A stretch of 50,532 bases of DNA from Kiritimatiellia bacterium (GTDB lineage Bacteria > Verrucomicrobiota > Kiritimatiellia > RFP12 > UBA1067), in assembly GCA_017454745.1 (NCBI GenBank), contig JAFTCL010000022.1:1-50532 (forward strand). Direction: 5' to 3'. Of the stretch, positions 26,144 to 34,833 are shown piece by piece. A program made the translations under genes and the position numbers. How positions within the stretch are numbered: position 1 is the stretch's first letter; each line of letters begins with the position of its first letter. Under the pieces are notes generated by a model. That model made no database searches. It was not told the DNA's origin and was given only the letters and a program-made list of their open reading frames with translations.

Positions 26144-27184
26144 ATGACATTTTCACATCGCGCCACCGGGGGCGTCGAACGGTCGCAGCTGTTGGGGACC
26201 TGGACAGCCGGAATGCCGTTGCCGGAACCGAAAGGCACCGTCATAAGCCAATGCGGCTGGGCAGACCGGCCGACCCTGATTGCATCTGGAATCGACAAAC
26301 TGGTAAACACCGGCGTACCCCAATTTTGGCTTTGCGGCGGTGGCGGAGAATTAGCCCCGGTTATACAGCGGTTTGCCCTGCCGGACAACGCGCCCTGCCA
26401 ATTAATTTCCCGCCACGGGAAAAGTGTCGGGGTTCGATACGCCGACGCCGACGCCGAATACGCGCTGTTAACCGGAGTGTTGCCGGCCGACCAGACGGCC
26501 AGCCCCACAAAGCAAACCGCATCGGTGTTCGAAGAAATCGAAGCCGCATTGAACGAAGTCGGCATGGATTTCTCCAACATTGCCAGAAACTGGTTGTACA
26601 TGGACCGAATACTCGAGTGGTACGATCCTTTCAACCGGGCCAGAGACGATTTTTTCCGTTCCAGAAAAGTCTATGATTCCATGGTTCCCGCCAGCACCGG
26701 CATCGGTTCGGCAAACCTTTTCGGAACCGCCATTGCCGCCAGCACAATCGCGGTTAAACCCAAACGGCCAGGTTCGATAACCGTCCAAGCGGTCGATTCG
26801 CCGCTCCAATGCACCGCGCAGGCATACGGCAGTTCATTCAGCCGGGCGGTTGAAATTGACGCTGCCGGTTACCGCAGTCTCCTCATCTCCGGCACCGCCA
26901 GCATCGCGCCAGGCGGCGCGACCGTCCATATCGGCGACGAGACGAAACAGCTGGAACTTACACTGGACGTAGTCGAGGCGATACTGCGATCGAGGGGTAT
27001 GGATTGGGGAGAGGCCACCCGCGGCGTTATGTACCTAAAACGCCCGGAATTTTTCAAGGCATGGCAACAAGTCCGCGAAAAACGCGGCATTGCCGAAGCT
27101 CCGATCAGCACCATCGTCGCCGATATTTGCCGGGACGATCTGTTGGTGGAGCTTGAATTAGACGCAGTAATGAAAAAGGAGTAA
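26144..27184 (+). CDS. Tandem RidA/chorismatase-like protein
   Basis: 346 residues; GGAG upstream of ATG 26144, 10 bases after the cytochrome gene. The C-terminal about 120 residues resemble the RidA (YjgF/UK114) fold (LLISGTASIAPGG, VEAILRSRGMDWGEATRGVMYLK, STIVADICRDDLLVELELDAV). The N-terminal half looks like a second, divergent copy (LASGIDKL..., FEEIEAALNEVGMDFSNIARNWLYM). This two-domain shape resembles the FkbO/Hyg5 chorismatase group. The location two genes after aroF makes a chorismate-related role conceivable, but I cannot identify active-site residues by eye. Confidence 0.65.
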   Translation: MTFSHRATGGVERSQLLGTWTAGMPLPEPKGTVISQCGWADRPTLIASGIDKLVNTGVPQFWLCGGGGELAPVIQRFALPDNAPCQLISRHGKSVGVRYADADAEYALLTGVLPADQTASPTKQTASVFEEIEAALNEVGMDFSNIARNWLYMDRILEWYDPFNRARDDFFRSRKVYDSMVPASTGIGSANLFGTAIAASTIAVKPKRPGSITVQAVDSPLQCTAQAYGSSFSRAVEIDAAGYRSLLISGTASIAPGGATVHIGDETKQLELTLDVVEAILRSRGMDWGEATRGVMYLKRPEFFKAWQQVREKRGIAEAPISTIVADICRDDLLVELELDAVMKKE

Positions 27185-27189
27185 AGCCC

Positions 27190-28008
27190 ATGTTTGACAT
27201 CAAAAAGAAAAAAGCCTTTGTGTGCGACCTTGACGGAACTTTGTTCATGGGGCCAAACCCCATCAAGCCTGCCGTGGATTTTGTAATCGAGAACACCAAT
27301 TCCGGACGGTTCAACTATTTTTACCTCACCAACAACACCTCCAAAAACCCGTCGGAGTACCTTAAAAAAATCTCCGGCGCGGCCATCCCCGTGAAACCGG
27401 AACAGATTCTCACGCCGCTGATCACGCTTGAGGCATACATCCGCGAACGCGGCTATCGCAGCGTTTACTTGGTGGCCAGCGAGGCGGTACGCGGTCACAT
27501 GACGGAACAGCTGTCGGATGCCGGGGTAAAGTTTGAGTTCAACCCCGGGGAAAACGAGCTGATGGCATTGGCTTACGACAAAGAACTGACCTACGAGAAA
27601 CTGCGTCGGCTGGCGGTGTTGTGGAACTGCCGCGGTCCGCAAGTCTGCCCTGATCGCGCCATCGATTTTGTCGCCACCCACCCCGACAACTGCTGCCCGT
27701 CCGAAGACGGACCGATTCCGGATGTGGGCGGAATGCTTAAACTTCTGGAAACCACCAACGGCATGAAACCGAACCATGTTTTCGGCAAACCCTCCCCCAG
27801 CCTGCTCGCGCCGGTCTTGGCGAGATTCAAGCCGGAGGAGATCGCCGTGGTGGGCGACCGGCTATATACCGACAAAGCCATCGCCGACAACGCGGGGATA
27901 GACTTTGTGTGCGTGCTGTCCGGCGAAACCACCCCGGAAGACTTGCGCAACTACCGCGGCACACCGCCGGCGATCGTTGTAAACACCTTTAACGAAGTGG
28001 ACGCATAA
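27190..28008 (+). CDS. HAD-superfamily phosphatase, NagD/PGP-like (class IIA)
   Basis: 272 residues; GGAG upstream. HAD motif I is CDLDGTLFMGPN, motif II is YLTNNTSK (the NagD-type NNTS), motif III Lys is in FGKPSPSL and motif IV is AVVGDRLYTD. It should dephosphorylate a small cytosolic phosphate ester such as a sugar phosphate or 2-phosphoglycolate. The specificity is not visible. It begins five bases after the previous stop. Confidence 0.9.
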   Translation: MFDIKKKKAFVCDLDGTLFMGPNPIKPAVDFVIENTNSGRFNYFYLTNNTSKNPSEYLKKISGAAIPVKPEQILTPLITLEAYIRERGYRSVYLVASEAVRGHMTEQLSDAGVKFEFNPGENELMALAYDKELTYEKLRRLAVLWNCRGPQVCPDRAIDFVATHPDNCCPSEDGPIPDVGGMLKLLETTNGMKPNHVFGKPSPSLLAPVLARFKPEEIAVVGDRLYTDKAIADNAGIDFVCVLSGETTPEDLRNYRGTPPAIVVNTFNEVDA

Positions 28009-28038
28009 CACCACCCCTACCAACTGAAAGGACTTAAA

Positions 28039-28839
28039 ATGAAAATCGGTTTTTTGGGAGCCGGAAAAATGGCCGAGGCCATTCTCTCCTCAATCCTTGA
28101 AAACGGGCTTTGCGAGCCGTGGGAAATCACCGCTTGCGACAAATCGCCGGAACGCCGGGAGTTGATGGAAAAACAGTACGAAGTAATACCTTCGGACGAC
28201 CCGGCCGCCACCGTCAAGGAGAGCGAAGTGGTGGTGATCGCGGTGAAGCCGCAGGATCTGGCGGAGCTTTGCAAGACCGTTAAACCAGTTCTGACCGCCG
28301 GTCATCTGGTGGTTTCCATTGCCGCCGGAAAAACGCTCAAGGCCGTCAAACTGGCCGCCGGCGCCAAACCCCGTTTCATCCGCGTGATGCCCAACCTTGC
28401 CCTGATGGCGGGCGAAGGGATGAGCGTTTACACCGCAGACCGCAAAGCGACCGAAGCGGACCGCAAAATCGTCAGCGATATCTTCGGCGGAGCCGGCGCA
28501 GTGCTGAATCTGCCGGAAAAGCACTTTGACGCGGTTACCGCGTTGAGCGGTTCCGGCCCGGCCTATTTCGCCTATATGCTAAAAGCCATGGCCGATGGCG
28601 GCGTGGCGTTGGGGCTGCCGCCGGACGCGGCGAGGCTGATGGCAGAGCAAACCATGATCGGGACCGGCATCTACCTGCAGAACTCCGGACGCGATCTGGA
28701 TGAATTCATCAAAGCCGTTTGTTCTCCCAAAGGCACCACCGAAGCCGGCATGAAAGTCTTGGGCAAATCGCCGTTTGCCAAAACCGTAGCAAAGACGCTG
28801 GCGGCAACCGCCGCTAGGTCGGCGGAGCTGGCGAAATAG
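28039..28839 (+). CDS. proC: Pyrroline-5-carboxylate reductase
   Basis: 266 residues, standard length. The N-terminal Rossmann motif GFLGAGKMAEAI binds NAD(P)H; EVVVIAVKP and the C-terminal signature (ALSGSGPAYF, then CSPKGTTEAGM) complete the family pattern. It makes proline from pyrroline-5-carboxylate. AAAGGA lies nine bases before ATG 28039. Confidence 0.97.
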   Translation: MKIGFLGAGKMAEAILSSILENGLCEPWEITACDKSPERRELMEKQYEVIPSDDPAATVKESEVVVIAVKPQDLAELCKTVKPVLTAGHLVVSIAAGKTLKAVKLAAGAKPRFIRVMPNLALMAGEGMSVYTADRKATEADRKIVSDIFGGAGAVLNLPEKHFDAVTALSGSGPAYFAYMLKAMADGGVALGLPPDAARLMAEQTMIGTGIYLQNSGRDLDEFIKAVCSPKGTTEAGMKVLGKSPFAKTVAKTLAATAARSAELAK

Positions 28840-28848
28840 GGCCGCGAA

Positions 28849-29487
28849 ATGTTCACCGGACTGGTACAGCAGACAGGAGTCCTAAAAGTGCTGGAACGGC
28901 ACGACGGCGGCTGGTCGGTACAAATCGGCTACGCCCCTTGGCGGGATCCGCTGGTGCTGGGGGAAAGCGTGGCCGTGCAGGGCGCGTGCCTGACCGTCAC
29001 GTCAATCCGGCCTGACGTTTTTACGGCCGACCTTTTGGACGAAACCCTGCAGCGCACCGCGTTGCGGCAATTGCGCACCGGCGCCAAGGTTAATCTGGAA
29101 CGAGCGCTGGCCGTAGGCGACCGGTTGGGCGGACATTGGGTTTCCGGGCACGTGGACGAATGCGGAAAATTGATCTCCGTCACTCCCGCCGGGCGCGATG
29201 AGATTTGGCGCATCGGTTGTTCCGCCGCTTTGGCTGGGCAGTCCGTTATGAAAGGTTCCGCCACGTTGGACGGAGTGTCGCTCACCATTTCCGGATTGGG
29301 CGACGACTGGTTTGAAGTCAACCTGATACCGCACACCAGAAACGTGACCAGCCTGTGTGAGCGCCGTATCGGCGACCTGATCAACCTGGAGGGCGACATT
29401 CTCGGCAAATACGTCGCCCGGTTGCTCGGCAAAGACCGCAACCGCGCAATCGACGAACAGCTGTTGTCTGAAAACGGATTCATCTAA
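28849..29487 (+). CDS. ribE: Riboflavin synthase, alpha subunit
   Basis: 212 residues with the two internal lumazine-binding repeats: MFTGLVQQTG with VQGACLTV, then GGHWVSGHVD with LDGVSLTI. It converts two molecules of 6,7-dimethyl-8-ribityllumazine into riboflavin and a pyrimidine. The gene starts nine bases after proC. No other riboflavin gene and no FMN riboswitch were seen here. Confidence 0.97.
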   Translation: MFTGLVQQTGVLKVLERHDGGWSVQIGYAPWRDPLVLGESVAVQGACLTVTSIRPDVFTADLLDETLQRTALRQLRTGAKVNLERALAVGDRLGGHWVSGHVDECGKLISVTPAGRDEIWRIGCSAALAGQSVMKGSATLDGVSLTISGLGDDWFEVNLIPHTRNVTSLCERRIGDLINLEGDILGKYVARLLGKDRNRAIDEQLLSENGFI

Positions 29488-29508
29488 CCACCGCAATTTG
29501 GAAGCGAC

Positions 29509-30309
29509 ATGGACTACACCACAACCCAAAGCAACCGCAAATTATCCATTACCCAACGGATTCGGAGAACCGTAAACGGACTCGGCCATACCCATACCTG
29601 CTGCATCTGCGGGAAAAGCTTCTTCCGTTTTGCCAAGTTTCGCGGCGGATGGGCAAACTTCTCCCAGTACCTTAAGGACGTTAAATGGACCGGGAGCGAT
29701 TTCGACCATTTTTGGTGTCCATTCTGCAAAAGCCACGACCGTGAACGCCATCTGATGCTCTATATGGACCGCCTGGGACTTTGGCCAAGCATAACCGGCG
29801 CGGACGTGCTGCACTTCGCCCCGGAAAAATGGGTCATCCGCAAAATCGAATCCCTCCATCCGAAAACCTATCGGAAGGGTGATCTTTTCCCGTCACGCGA
29901 AGGCGTAGAAAAGATCGATGTTACCGCCATCCCGTTCCCGGATCAAAGTTTCGACTGGGTAATATGCAACCACGTTCTCGAACATGTTCCTGACGACCGT
30001 AAGGCAATGCGCGAATTGTTGCGGATACTAAAACCCGGCGGACACGCCATTCTTCAAACCCCGTTTGCCGCAAAACTGGAAACCACCCGCGAAAACGAGC
30101 CGGACATCCTTGCCAGCGACGATAAAAAAATCGAGTTCTATGGGCAGGAAGACCATACCCGAATTTACGGTACCGACTTTTTCGAACGGCTGAAGCAGAC
30201 CGGTTTCAATCTCTCGCTCAAGCGCCATTCCGAGATTCTGCCCGACATCGATGCCGTAAAATTCGGAGTAAACCCCGATGAACCGCTTATCATGGCCACC
30301 CGCGAATAA
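29509..30309 (+). CDS. SAM-dependent methyltransferase with an N-terminal zinc-ribbon-like part
   Basis: 266 residues. Four cysteines in CCICGKSF and FWCPFCKSHDRER (about 24-80) look like a small zinc ribbon. The class I methyltransferase core (Methyltransf_11 type) has DVLHFAPEK, FDWVICNHVLEHVPDD (post-motif with the usual VLEH) and LLRILKPGGHAIL. The ribbon plus RSHDRERH-like context is shared with proteins found in polysaccharide and cell-surface clusters. The substrate is unknown. It is the last gene before trkA (40-base gap). Confidence 0.85.
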   Translation: MDYTTTQSNRKLSITQRIRRTVNGLGHTHTCCICGKSFFRFAKFRGGWANFSQYLKDVKWTGSDFDHFWCPFCKSHDRERHLMLYMDRLGLWPSITGADVLHFAPEKWVIRKIESLHPKTYRKGDLFPSREGVEKIDVTAIPFPDQSFDWVICNHVLEHVPDDRKAMRELLRILKPGGHAILQTPFAAKLETTRENEPDILASDDKKIEFYGQEDHTRIYGTDFFERLKQTGFNLSLKRHSEILPDIDAVKFGVNPDEPLIMATRE

Positions 30310-30349
30310 TGGCGTTCGTGAAATGTGATAGTCGGTCGGATACTATAAA

Positions 30350-31795
30350 ATGAAGATTTTCATTATCGGTGCCGGATTTACCGGAATGCGGTTGGCCAAG
30401 TTGCTCACAGCGGAAAAAAACACCGTGGTGTTGATTGACAACGACACTGAGCAAGTGCGGACCGCCAGCGACCAATTGGATTGTACCGTCATCGAAGCCG
30501 ACGGAAATAACCTCAACACGCTAGAAAACGCAGGAGTGGCGTCCGCCGACGCTTTGGTGGTGTTGACCAAAGACGATGAAGTGAACATGATCACCTGTTC
30601 GTTGGTGGATGCCGCCTATCCGCACATCAAAAAAATCGCCCGCGTCCGCACGTACGATTACTACACCCAAACCACAGACGCGGAGAAACGCCATCAAGAA
30701 CAACCCAACGACGGAACCAGACCGGTATTTGGGATCGACCACATGGTTAACCCCGACGCCGAAGCGGCCAAAGCCATTGTACGCGCCATGGAAATCGGCG
30801 CGGTCGGCAGCACTATTGAAATCGACGGCGGCTACGGCATTGTGGTTTTGCCCATCGCCGAGGGTTGCCCGCTGGACGGCATTAAGGTTAGAGATCTCAC
30901 CTCGCTTGAAGAATGGCACTATCTGATAGCTTTCGTGGAAACCGCCGACGGTGCCACCCTGCCCCACGGGGGCACAGTGCTTAACGCCAATGATCACATC
31001 GGGATACTAACCCGCCGTGAAGACCTGCCGCGACTCCTGCAATTCACCGGTGCCACCGAGGAGCCGATCCGAAAGATCGTTATTTTCGGCGCGGACAACG
31101 TTGGTGCGTTGACTCTGGCCGGTCAAATCCAGCGCAAAACTTCGTTTTGGGATGTGATCAAAGGCTATGGATTCAGACAACACAAACAAGACCTGACCAT
31201 CATTGACCGGGATTCTGCCCGCTGCCGCGAAATCGCCGACAAGTTCCCCGATGTGAAAGTGTTGAACGGCGACATTACCGACGACATGCTCCTGCATGAC
31301 GAGGGAATCTGCGAATGCGATCTAATGGTTGCCGCGTCAGGCAGTTACGAGCGCAATCTGGTAACCGCCGCTTACTTGAAATCGCGCGGGGCGCGAAAGG
31401 CAATCGCCCTCACCGCAGACTCCGCATTTAACGAAATCGCTAGAAAACTTGGCGTTGATGTCGCCGTGCCGATGCGCGATACCATGGTTGATGCCATCGT
31501 CAGCCACTTGCGTGGCAATTTCGTCCGCGCAATACATTCGCTATATGGACGGAAACTGGAAATACTCGTGTGCGACATCGCGCCTAACAGTAAAGCGGCG
31601 GAGAAAGAGTTGAAAGACATCCCCGACTTCTCCGAATGTCTGGCACTGCTGATCCGCCAGCCCGGCAGTGATGTCTGCGAGATACCGAGAGGTTCCACCG
31701 TAATGCACAGCGGTGCCACGGTAGTGCTCATAGTACCGGTCGGGGACAAACGTATAGTCCGAATCTTTTGCGGCAAATCCAGAGGCATAACATGA
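30350..31795 (+). CDS. trkA: TrkA, NAD-binding K+ transport regulator
   Basis: 481 residues with two RCK units, each a Rossmann domain plus TrkA-C: first IIGAGFTGMRLAKLL, second IFGADNVGALTLAGQI. The first has the complete GxGxxG; the second (GADNVG) is less standard. It is the cytosolic nucleotide-sensing ring subunit of the Trk potassium importer. Its TGA overlaps the trkH ATG (ATGA, 31792-31795), so the two are translationally coupled. Its own start has no clear ribosome site. Confidence 0.95.
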   Translation: MKIFIIGAGFTGMRLAKLLTAEKNTVVLIDNDTEQVRTASDQLDCTVIEADGNNLNTLENAGVASADALVVLTKDDEVNMITCSLVDAAYPHIKKIARVRTYDYYTQTTDAEKRHQEQPNDGTRPVFGIDHMVNPDAEAAKAIVRAMEIGAVGSTIEIDGGYGIVVLPIAEGCPLDGIKVRDLTSLEEWHYLIAFVETADGATLPHGGTVLNANDHIGILTRREDLPRLLQFTGATEEPIRKIVIFGADNVGALTLAGQIQRKTSFWDVIKGYGFRQHKQDLTIIDRDSARCREIADKFPDVKVLNGDITDDMLLHDEGICECDLMVAASGSYERNLVTAAYLKSRGARKAIALTADSAFNEIARKLGVDVAVPMRDTMVDAIVSHLRGNFVRAIHSLYGRKLEILVCDIAPNSKAAEKELKDIPDFSECLALLIRQPGSDVCEIPRGSTVMHSGATVVLIVPVGDKRIVRIFCGKSRGIT

Positions 31796-33252
31796 CTTTT
31801 GCGATGACGCGAATTCTAACCTACGCCACCGGCATTGTCGGCACCGCCCTGTTGTTGCCGATTGCGGTGGCAATCAAATATGGCGAATCGCGCATGGCCG
31901 TCATTTTTTCATCCACCATGCTGGCCGGATGGATTGCCGCAGCGGCGTTTTGGCTTAAGACCCGCAACCACCCCAAAACGCTTGCCGTGAAAAACGCCTT
32001 CTCCGTGGTGGGAGGCATCTGGATTGTAATCTGCCTTTACGGCGCAATCCCCCTGTATTTCAGCGGCGCGTTTCCTTCGTTCACCGACGCCGTATTCGAA
32101 AGTGTCAGCGGTTTCACCACCACCGGGGCATCAGTGTTGTCCGATGTCGAATCTTTGCCCCGCAGCGTTAACTTGTGGAGATGCATGAGTCACTGGTTAG
32201 GCGGCATGGGGGTGATCACTCTGGCCGTAGCGCTGATTCCGCTGTTGGGCGTCGGCGGTTTTCGGCTAATCAAGGCCGAAGCCACCGGACCGGACAAGGG
32301 GAAATTCACCGCCCGCATCGCCACCACCGCAAAGATTCTGTGGTCGGTGTATCTTGGTATGACCGTGATCCAATCGGCGATACTCTGGTATTTGGGCATG
32401 GACGCGGTCGATGCGGTATGCCACGCTTTTTCCACCTTGGGCACCGGCGGATTCTCCACCCGGAACGCCAGTGTCGGCGGCTTTGGCATTCCAGCGGCGG
32501 AATGGGTCTGTACGTTATTCATGCTGCTGGCGTCCATCAACTTTGTGCTGTACTGCCGCCTGCTCACCGGACGTTTATCCGATGTGTTCCACGACTCCGA
32601 ATTGCGGGCGTTTATCGTCATTGTGCTGGTTGCGGTGATCTCCATCACCGGAATTGAATTTTTCCACGGCACGGCAGGGTTCGCGAAAACCGTGCGGGAT
32701 GTCTGTTTCCAGGTCTCGTCAATAATCTCCACCACCGGTTTCATGACATACGACTACACCCAGTGGCTGCCAAGCGGACAAACCATACTGCTGGCGCTGT
32801 TCTGTATTGGCGGCTGTTCCGGATCCACCGCCGGCGGTATCAAAGTCATACGTTGGACGGTGTTGGCAAAACAATGCCACAACGAAATTCGTCGGCTTAT
32901 GCATCCCCACGCTGTCTTCTCGCTGCGGGTTAACGGCATTCCCGGCCGCGAGGGTTATGTACCCATTATCGCCTCGTTTATGTTTGTCTATTTTTTACTG
33001 GTTTTCGCCACCGTGGTGGCCGGCACCTTGGCCGGACTGGACGTGTTCACCTCGGTTACCGCCGCGCTCAGCATGGTCGGGAACATCGGTCCGGCGTTCG
33101 GCACGCTCAACCCCACCTCAAACTACGGATTCCTGCCGCCGCTGTTAAAATGGTGGTATTGTTTCGCGATGCTTGCCGGACGTCTTGAAATCTACACGCT
33201 GTTACTATTGGCCACCGGATTCCGCCGCAACACCCCCTCCCGGAACACTTGA
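31792..33252 (+). CDS. trkH: TrkH, K+ uptake membrane subunit
   Basis: 486 residues of mostly hydrophobic sequence with the repeated M1-P-M2 pattern of Trk/Ktr channels. Selectivity-filter-like segments are visible: SGFTTTGASVL, STLGTGGFSTRN, SSIISTTGFMTYD and SMVGNIGPAFG, the four pore loops. GGCSGSTAGGIKVIR is the conserved intramembrane loop region. It imports K+ together with TrkA encoded just before it. Confidence 0.96.
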   Translation: MTFAMTRILTYATGIVGTALLLPIAVAIKYGESRMAVIFSSTMLAGWIAAAAFWLKTRNHPKTLAVKNAFSVVGGIWIVICLYGAIPLYFSGAFPSFTDAVFESVSGFTTTGASVLSDVESLPRSVNLWRCMSHWLGGMGVITLAVALIPLLGVGGFRLIKAEATGPDKGKFTARIATTAKILWSVYLGMTVIQSAILWYLGMDAVDAVCHAFSTLGTGGFSTRNASVGGFGIPAAEWVCTLFMLLASINFVLYCRLLTGRLSDVFHDSELRAFIVIVLVAVISITGIEFFHGTAGFAKTVRDVCFQVSSIISTTGFMTYDYTQWLPSGQTILLALFCIGGCSGSTAGGIKVIRWTVLAKQCHNEIRRLMHPHAVFSLRVNGIPGREGYVPIIASFMFVYFLLVFATVVAGTLAGLDVFTSVTAALSMVGNIGPAFGTLNPTSNYGFLPPLLKWWYCFAMLAGRLEIYTLLLLATGFRRNTPSRNT

Positions 33253-33324
33253 CATCTACGCGGTTTCACGCTAAACGCATCCACTCTTTTTTAGCCGCAA
33301 AGGTCGTATATAGCGCAAAGATGA

Positions 33325-33376
33325 GTCGTTAGCAGTTAGCCGTTAGTGGCTAACCGTTAGTCATAGCCATTAGGGG
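33325..33376. repeat. Short GTTAG-rich repeat with an inverted element
   Basis: Several CGTTAG/AGTTAG/ATTAG units in about 50 bases, including the inverted pair GTTAGCC (33335-33341) and GGCTAAC (33348-33354). It lies in the 229-base gap between trkH and serS. It may be a dispersed intergenic repeat. Confidence 0.5.
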
Positions 33377-33421
33377 CAAACCGTCAAACTATCTAACGAA
33401 AATGCAAAATACCATTGATTT

Positions 33422-33456
33422 AAAAACGCAAAAAGCGTAGAATACGTTGCGTTTTT
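33422..33456 (+). terminator. Bulged hairpin ending in a T run before serS
   Basis: AAAAACGCAA (33422-33431) pairs with TTGCGTTTTT (33447-33456), and an inner CGTA-GAA-TACG helix is separated from it by an AAAG bulge. The shape fits an intrinsic terminator for trkH or an attenuator in the serS leader. It lies only 25 bases before the serS start. No T-box features are seen. Confidence 0.5.
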
Positions 33457-33481
33457 GGGATATCACTAATGAGGCACCATT

Positions 33482-34759
33482 ATGTTGGACATTAAAAGGA
33501 TTCGTGAGCATTTCGATGAAGTGGCCGAGGGCCTTCGCCGCCGTGGCGCAGACGTTGCTTTGGCCGAGACCGCGCGTGATTTGGACGTGCAACGCCGCCA
33601 ATTGGTAACCAAAGGCGACGAGCTCAAGACCTTGCGTAACAGCCGCTCCAAAGAAATCGGGGCGCTTAAGAAATCCGGTCAGGACACCTCCGCCGTGCAA
33701 GCCGAAGTCCGGGCCATAGGCGATCAGATCAACGCGATTGACGAACAAATCCGCCAAGTCGAGGAGGCTTTCAACGCCGCTATGCTGCGAATCCCCAACG
33801 TTCCCTGCAAAACCATACCGACCGGCCCAGACTCTTCCGCCAACCGCGTCGACCGGGTTTGGGGCGAACCGCCGAAATTCGACTTCAAGCCGCTGGACCA
33901 CATTACGCTCGGCGATAAACTCGGAATGTTCGACCTTCCCCGCGCAACCAAAATCACCGGATCGGGGTTCCCGATGATGGTTGGAATCGGCTCCAAGCTT
34001 CAGCGGGCGTTAATCCAATTCATGTTGGATCTGCACTGCGAGAAGCAGGGATACACCGAACTGTTGCCGCCGTTCGTGGTCAACACCGCCTCAATGCGCG
34101 GCACGGGACAGCTTCCCAAGATGGCGGAGGATATGTACCACTGCGAAGTTGATGACTTTTGGCTGATTCCCACCGCCGAGGTTCCGGTGACCAACTATTA
34201 CCGCGATGAAATCATCGACCGGCCGCTTCCGGTTTACCTGACCGCCTACACCCCGTGTTTCCGGCGCGAAGCCGGTTCCGCCGGCAAGGATACCCGCGGC
34301 ATCAAACGCGTGCATCAGTTTGACAAGGTGGAGATGGTTAAATTTGTCGAGCCGGAAACCTCTTACGACGAATTGGAGAAGCTGGTGGCGAACGCCGAGG
34401 AGGTGTTGCAGCTGCTCGGACTCCACTACCGGGTGTTGGAGCTTTGCTCCGGCGACATCAGCTTCTCGTGCAGCAAATGTTATGATCTGGAATTGTGGGC
34501 GCCAGGCTCCGAAGATTGGTTGGAAGTTTCTTCCTGTTCGAACTTCGAGGATTTCCAGGCCCGCCGTCTGAACTGCCGCTATCGCGACACGAACGGCAAG
34601 GTCCGGCTGGTCCACACCCTTAACGGTTCCGGCGTTGCGTTGCCGCGTCTGGTAATAGCGATTTTGGAACAGTGCCAGCAAGCCGACGGTTCGGTGCTGC
34701 TGCCGGAAGCTATCCGCCCGTATATGCGCGGCGTTGAGCGTCTGGTTCCCGTGAAGTAA
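33482..34759 (+). CDS. serS: Seryl-tRNA synthetase
   Basis: 425 residues, normal length. An N-terminal coiled-coil tRNA-binding arm (about 25-110) is followed by class II motifs: motif 2 region CFRREAGSAGKDTRG and motif 3 NGSGVALPRLVIAILE. The serine-binding TAEVP is also present. It charges tRNA-Ser (and tRNA-Sec if any). GAGG lies before ATG 33482. Confidence 0.98.
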   Translation: MLDIKRIREHFDEVAEGLRRRGADVALAETARDLDVQRRQLVTKGDELKTLRNSRSKEIGALKKSGQDTSAVQAEVRAIGDQINAIDEQIRQVEEAFNAAMLRIPNVPCKTIPTGPDSSANRVDRVWGEPPKFDFKPLDHITLGDKLGMFDLPRATKITGSGFPMMVGIGSKLQRALIQFMLDLHCEKQGYTELLPPFVVNTASMRGTGQLPKMAEDMYHCEVDDFWLIPTAEVPVTNYYRDEIIDRPLPVYLTAYTPCFRREAGSAGKDTRGIKRVHQFDKVEMVKFVEPETSYDELEKLVANAEEVLQLLGLHYRVLELCSGDISFSCSKCYDLELWAPGSEDWLEVSSCSNFEDFQARRLNCRYRDTNGKVRLVHTLNGSGVALPRLVIAILEQCQQADGSVLLPEAIRPYMRGVERLVPVK

Positions 34760-34793
34760 GTCGCAGCCATACACCATAACGCTGTATCGAAAG

Positions 34794-34817
34794 CCTCCCG
34801 GAATTATCTACGGGAGG
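34794..34817 (+). terminator. Hairpin after serS whose 3' arm is also a Shine-Dalgarno-like sequence
   Basis: CCTCCCG (34794-34800) pairs with CGGGAGG (34811-34817) around a 10-base loop, followed by TTTATG. The T run is short. The 3' arm contains GGGAGG, the only ribosome-site-like sequence in front of the next gene. Confidence 0.5.
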
Positions 34818-34833
34818 TTTATGTGAGTTGCGC

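Noticed and set aside
33325..33376. CRISPR array or telomere-like repeat
   Set aside because: Only a few irregular GTTAG units without regular spacers.
33422..33481. T-box riboswitch in front of serS
   Set aside because: No specifier-loop or T-box consensus is visible; only a bulged terminator-like hairpin.
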